Assembly: GCA_012513605.1 (NCBI GenBank)
Contig: JAAZBV010000154.1
Location: forward strand, 62,001-126,000
Direction: 5' to 3'
Source of the DNA: Desulfatiglans sp.
Lineage (GTDB): Bacteria; Desulfobacterota; DSM-4660; Desulfatiglandales; HGW-15
Length of the DNA stretch: 64,000 bases
The translations under genes were made by a program, and so were the position numbers. The notes beneath the pieces are model-generated. The model worked only from the letters and a program-made list of their open reading frames with translations. It did not search any database and had not been told where the DNA came from. This document shows positions 61,392 to 64,000 of the stretch, piece by piece (within the stretch, counting starts at the first letter, position 1; each line of letters opens with the position of its first letter).

Positions 61392-62195
61392 TTAGGCGTT
61401 CAGACTGGTAATATCTTGTGCGGTATTTTCAGGCACTTTAAGTATAAGATTTAAGACCTTCTCCACATCGGTCATTACTTTTATACAGGCAGAGCAGGTA
61501 GATACTTTCAGTTTGTCTGCATAACCATCAATATATTTGTATGAGTTACCGATAAATTTTTCCCCTGACATCCCAACAATCCTGCATAGTGCATGAGCGG
61601 ATAACTCTGCGACTATCTCCTGTAAAGGGTCTTGTCCCATTGTAAGGTTTCCTTTTACTTTTTCGTGTGCGCAATGTGCAAGTTCATGAAAGAATACCCC
61701 TTCTTCTTTGGTGCAGAGTGCAATTTCTTTGCGGTCGGGTGAATAATATCCTCTATAACAGTAATTACCGGGTATCGCCTTTACTGATATACCCCATTCC
61801 TCCGCACGTTTTATCAATGGCAGTTGAGGCAGTTCAATACCTTCATAATCAAGGTTTTCGCCGTCTGTATCTTCAACCCGAAATACAGGTTTGCATCCGA
61901 ACCCATACAATGCGTCCTGTTCTCCTGTATCCGTTTCAAGTTTCTTAATGAATGGAACCAAAATATAAATCGCCTTACTACCTTTTTTTACATATCTGTT
62001 TTCTTGTTGCCACTGCCTGTATCCCCTTGCATCCTGTGTTCCAGATAAAAACATTAATGTCCTGTTAAGTATAGACCAATGTGTGCTTGGGATATCAGGA
62101 ATAGGGAACATAGACATTGCAACTGCATCAGGTATATCGCCTGTTTTAAATCTTTCAAGAATACTGTGCAATACTTGTTTGACGTTCTCTTTCAT
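61392..62195 (-). CDS. ArdC-like antirestriction protein with metalloprotease motif
   Basis: About 267 residues. The N-terminal ssDNA-binding ArdC region (STHWSILNRTLMFLSGTQDARGYRQWQQE, ... GSKAIYILVPFIKK) is joined to a zincin-like domain with HELAHCAHE, the HExxH motif (about 170-174 from this start), then EIVAELSAHALCR with the third ligand Glu. ArdC proteins protect entering plasmid DNA from restriction systems and are carried by conjugative elements. An in-frame ATG 5 codons upstream is possible, but GGAGG fits the ATG at 62195. It overlaps the zinc protein gene by 41 bases. Confidence 0.9.
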   Translation of the reverse strand: MKENVKQVLHSILERFKTGDIPDAVAMSMFPIPDIPSTHWSILNRTLMFLSGTQDARGYRQWQQENRYVKKGSKAIYILVPFIKKLETDTGEQDALYGFGCKPVFRVEDTDGENLDYEGIELPQLPLIKRAEEWGISVKAIPGNYCYRGYYSPDRKEIALCTKEEGVFFHELAHCAHEKVKGNLTMGQDPLQEIVAELSAHALCRIVGMSGEKFIGNSYKYIDGYADKLKVSTCSACIKVMTDVEKVLNLILKVPENTAQDITSLNA

Positions 62196-62352
62196 AGTTT
62201 CCTCCTTCAATGTTATTTGTTTCTTCGTCCAGTTTGATTTTACAGACCTGACAGATACTGTGGGTTATAGGGTTCTTTGGTATTACCGTTGTTCCTGCGC
62301 CCTTAAAGCGCATAAACTTCCCACACCAACTGCAAATAACCATTAACTGCAT
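62155..62352 (-). CDS. small zinc-ribbon protein
   Basis: 65 residues, starting after AAGGAGGATGTC. VICSWCGKFMRF and SICQVCKIKLDEE carry two CxxC pairs forming one zinc site. Typical of phage and plasmid 'hypothetical zinc ribbon' genes found with ArdC-like proteins. It precedes and overlaps the ArdC-like gene by 41 bases. Confidence 0.75.
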   Translation of the reverse strand: MQLMVICSWCGKFMRFKGAGTTVIPKNPITHSICQVCKIKLDEETNNIEGGNYERERQTSIAQYS

Positions 62353-62379
62353 GACATCCTCCTTATGTATAAAAATAGA

Positions 62380-62410
62380 AACCGCCCTGAGACTGTTTCC
62401 CAGAGCGGTT
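62380..62410 (-). terminator. hairpin between small genes, possible terminator
   Basis: AACCGCcCTGaGAC and TCcCAGaGCGGTT form an interrupted stem. On the minus strand it is followed by a T-rich run (TCTATTTTT), so it may end transcription after the gene at 62469 or weaken it. Confidence 0.55.
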
Positions 62411-62468
62411 CTTGGTGTTTATGTTGTTTAACTACTGTACAGTAATATACTATGTAGTTATTATCCTA

Positions 62469-62636
62469 TCACGGTATCAACTCCTCATAATCATCCTCTT
62501 TGCAGGGTTCATCAATATCCTGCTCACGTTCAATCCGTTTCATTTCCTGTGTCTCCTCTTCAAAGTATCCCACTGCACCGCCTATGATGGCAAAATCTTC
62601 AATGTCCAAATCGTCAAAGAAATCATCGAAACACAC
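62469..62636 (-). CDS. small acidic protein, GTG start
   Basis: Not in standard gene calls because it starts with GTG. AGGAGGGG (62650-62643) lies 6 bases before GTG at 62636. The 55 residues are very acidic: DDFFDDLDIEDFAIIGGAVG, ETQEMKRIEREQDIDEP, ending EELIP. The 'DIEDFAIIGGAVGYFEEE' pattern resembles small proteins encoded near recombinases and ArdC genes in mobile elements. Function unknown. Confidence 0.7.
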   Translation of the reverse strand: MCFDDFFDDLDIEDFAIIGGAVGYFEEETQEMKRIEREQDIDEPCKEDDYEELIP

Positions 62637-62690
62637 TGTTATCCCCTCCTTTACTTATTATTTTTGGCACATCGGTCGAAGTGTCAAAAT

Positions 62691-63362
62691 TTACTTTGAA
62701 AGTATCCTTGAAATGGTTTTAGGATGCCAATTTGTATTGCCTCTTTTTGTTAAATGTCCCGCCTGTTCCAGTTCTCGACATATCTTTGTAAGAGAATACC
62801 CATCTTTATTGAGTTTGCGCATCGTTCGGATTACTCTTTGTTCTGCATCGTTCTTAATCAGAATTCCGGCAGGGGTTAAATCATATCCATAAGGAACATC
62901 CCCTCCTGTCTTCTCATTAAGAGACCTCTTATGAGACAACGCCGCCTTTGTTCTTTCTCCTATAATGCGTCTCTCCATCTCTGCAAGTGCAGCAGTCAAA
63001 GTGAAAAAGAACTTCCCCATTGCAGATTGTGTGTCCAGTGTTTCTTCAATACTGTGAAAGGAAATACCATATCTCTGAAACATAGATGTTGTCTCCAGAG
63101 CATCCACCGTTGAACGGAATATCCTGTCCAGTTTATAGACCACCACTGCGTTAATCTGTTTTCTCTTTGCGAGATTAAGAACTTTCTGCACCCCAGGCCG
63201 TTTCAAATTCTTTGCACTAATGCCAGCGTCTTCGATTATCTCTGAAAGGTTTAAGTCCTTTAACTGACAGTATGCCTGTATCTTTGATTTCTGATTATCC
63301 AGTGAAACACCTTCGCATTGTTCGGTCGTCGAGACCCTGCAATAACCGATTGTAATGGTCAT
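62691..63362 (-). CDS. serine recombinase (resolvase/invertase family)
   Basis: About 223 residues from MTITIGYCRVS, preceded by GGAGGTAATC. YCRVSTTEQCEGVSLDNQ contains the catalytic Ser (position 11 of this start) and continues with VVYKLDRIFRSTVDALET. The C-terminal helix-turn-helix (YSLTKICRELEQAGHLTKRGNTNW) binds DNA. It is of the small resolvase/invertase size, not a large phage integrase. Expected to catalyse site-specific recombination of the mobile block; its att sites are not visible here. Confidence 0.9.
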   Translation of the reverse strand: MTITIGYCRVSTTEQCEGVSLDNQKSKIQAYCQLKDLNLSEIIEDAGISAKNLKRPGVQKVLNLAKRKQINAVVVYKLDRIFRSTVDALETTSMFQRYGISFHSIEETLDTQSAMGKFFFTLTAALAEMERRIIGERTKAALSHKRSLNEKTGGDVPYGYDLTPAGILIKNDAEQRVIRTMRKLNKDGYSLTKICRELEQAGHLTKRGNTNWHPKTISRILSK

Positions 63363-63792
63363 AATGATTACCTCCTTGTGTATATTGTTTTTTCTATCGC
63401 CCTTATGCGGAATGAAAAACATCTTTTCGTTTTTCATGTAGTGTAAGGGGACATAAGTTAATGGTATGTAAGGTCAAAAATGATTGATGTTAATTAAAAA
63501 TGGTGGCGCAGGATAGACTTGTTGCCCGGTCGCATATTATTCAAAAAGTTTCCGTATGCGGAAATTTGTTATTCGAGTTTTAATAATGGAGGTGGCCCTA
63601 TAATCATTGTATAATTTTTAATAATGTCTCTGCCAGTGTTTAGGGACCCGCCGGCAAAAATACTGAATTGTGGGATAGATGACTATGATAAAGTTAATAT
63701 AGTTATTAACACATTGATAATTTGATACTTTTCACATAATATAAATAAGATTAATGAATAAATTTTTACAAATCAATAAAAGGAGGCACAGG
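63363..63792. other. 430-base intergenic region with inverted repeat
   Basis: No supported gene. TTTCCG (63549-63554) and CGGAAA (63559-63564) make a 6-bp inverted repeat with a TATG loop, a possible operator. GGGGACATAAG at 63449-63459 resembles wording seen near IS200-like or REP-associated elements, but nothing else supports that. The right end is AT-rich with AAAAGGAGGC, the ribosome site of the next gene. Confidence 0.5.
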
Positions 63793-64000
63793 ATGAGTTC
63801 AGAAATAATAGATGACATTTGCATATTATGTGGAAATCCAGCCCAAAGCATGGAATATGGAAAAGGTAACGGCAAGGCATTTTTCAACTGTTCTAATAAA
63901 TTGTGTGGCGAATACCTGATTACATATACGGCAATTGGAAAAATTGAACCTCAAAATAAAAAGTCATATTTTGAAAGGACAACCACAAAAGAAGAAATAA
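63793..64000 (+). CDS. small zinc-finger protein (3' end outside window)
   Basis: ATG at 63793 follows GGAGG (63782-63786). The first 69 codons include ICILCGNPAQ and FNCSNKLCGEY, a CxxC ... CxxxxC zinc-ribbon pattern. The frame is still open at the right edge. Size and style match the other mobile-block proteins. Confidence 0.65.
   Translation, partial: MSSEIIDDICILCGNPAQSMEYGKGNGKAFFNCSNKLCGEYLITYTAIGKIEPQNKKSYFERTTTKEEI

Larger units (their letters stand above)
58686..63362. mobile_element. probable mobile-element-derived block downstream of tRNA-Leu
   Basis: AT-rich, with small overlapping genes typical of phages and plasmids. Contents are a polymerase-like protein, an acidic protein, an ArdC-like antirestriction protein, tiny zinc-finger and acidic proteins, and a serine recombinase of the resolvase/invertase type. 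Attachment-site repeats were looked for but not found, so the limits are uncertain; the right limit may lie beyond the window. A tRNA flank is a common landing site, though it suits tyrosine integrases better than a serine recombinase. Confidence 0.5.

Noticed and set aside
58538-64000. Integrative element bounded by a duplicated tRNA-Leu end
   Set aside because: No repeat of the tRNA 3' end (gttcaagtctcctcttcgg) was seen in the rest of the window, so the boundaries are not shown.
1-64000. CRISPR array or Cas genes
   Set aside because: No regularly spaced identical repeats and no Cas motifs were seen.

Overview
The window looks like chromosome from a Gram-negative anaerobe, most likely a Desulfobacterota (former Deltaproteobacteria) member, probably a sulfate reducer or syntroph. 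Supporting signs are a HesB/IscA-like selenoprotein read through an in-frame UGA, a linked FdhD / MOSC / NifS-like / NifU-like set serving molybdenum and Fe-S enzymes, a monofunctional glycosyltransferase, many lipoproteins, c-di-GMP enzymes, and an acetyl-CoA synthetase beside a monocarboxylate-type MFS carrier. The taxon is inferred from gene content, not from a marker gene.

Layout. 1-1102: end of a small antitoxin-like gene and a Phd/PIN toxin-antitoxin operon with a palindromic operator. 1122-6519 (minus): priA, an exported protein, mtgA, mazG, cvpA. 6701-11661 (plus): GAF/HD-GYP and GGDEF proteins, pgi, rdgB. 11942-18493: the HesB-like selenoprotein (plus), then minus-strand genes for a two-repeat Cys protein, a MauE/thioredoxin membrane protein, FdhD, MOSC, a NifS homologue lacking its PLP lysine, NifU, a HisA-like protein and a TPR lipoprotein. 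18640-21519 (plus): a nicotinate phosphoribosyltransferase-like gene and ilvE.

21527-34888 is an accessory region. A winged-helix/TPR regulator faces three paralogous 'MKLQKLGG' membrane proteins interleaved with alpha/beta hydrolases, a methyltransferase, lipoproteins, an orphan FlgC-like rod domain behind a lipoprotein signal (frameshifted), and a tandem pair of anchored PDZ proteins. At least one hydrolase is also frameshifted, so the region is partly decaying. 35157-43916 carries a SWIM/SNF2 helicase, a secreted subtilase and an SDR. 43944-48821 is a patchwork of small genes, three TA-like loci, a duplicated cupin fragment and an inverted-repeat element. 49143-58366 returns to core genes: acs, an MFS carrier, rpsF-rpsR-rplI-dnaB, a cold-shock gene and ribF.

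From tRNA-Leu(CAG) at 58538 to the end lies an AT-rich, phage/plasmid-like block: a protein with DNA-polymerase-A-like or T7-RNA-polymerase-like palm motifs, an ArdC-like antirestriction/metalloprotease protein, several tiny zinc-finger or acidic proteins and a serine recombinase. The polymerase-like protein, the selenoprotein and the lysine-less NifS are the most unusual items. No rRNA or CRISPR array was seen.
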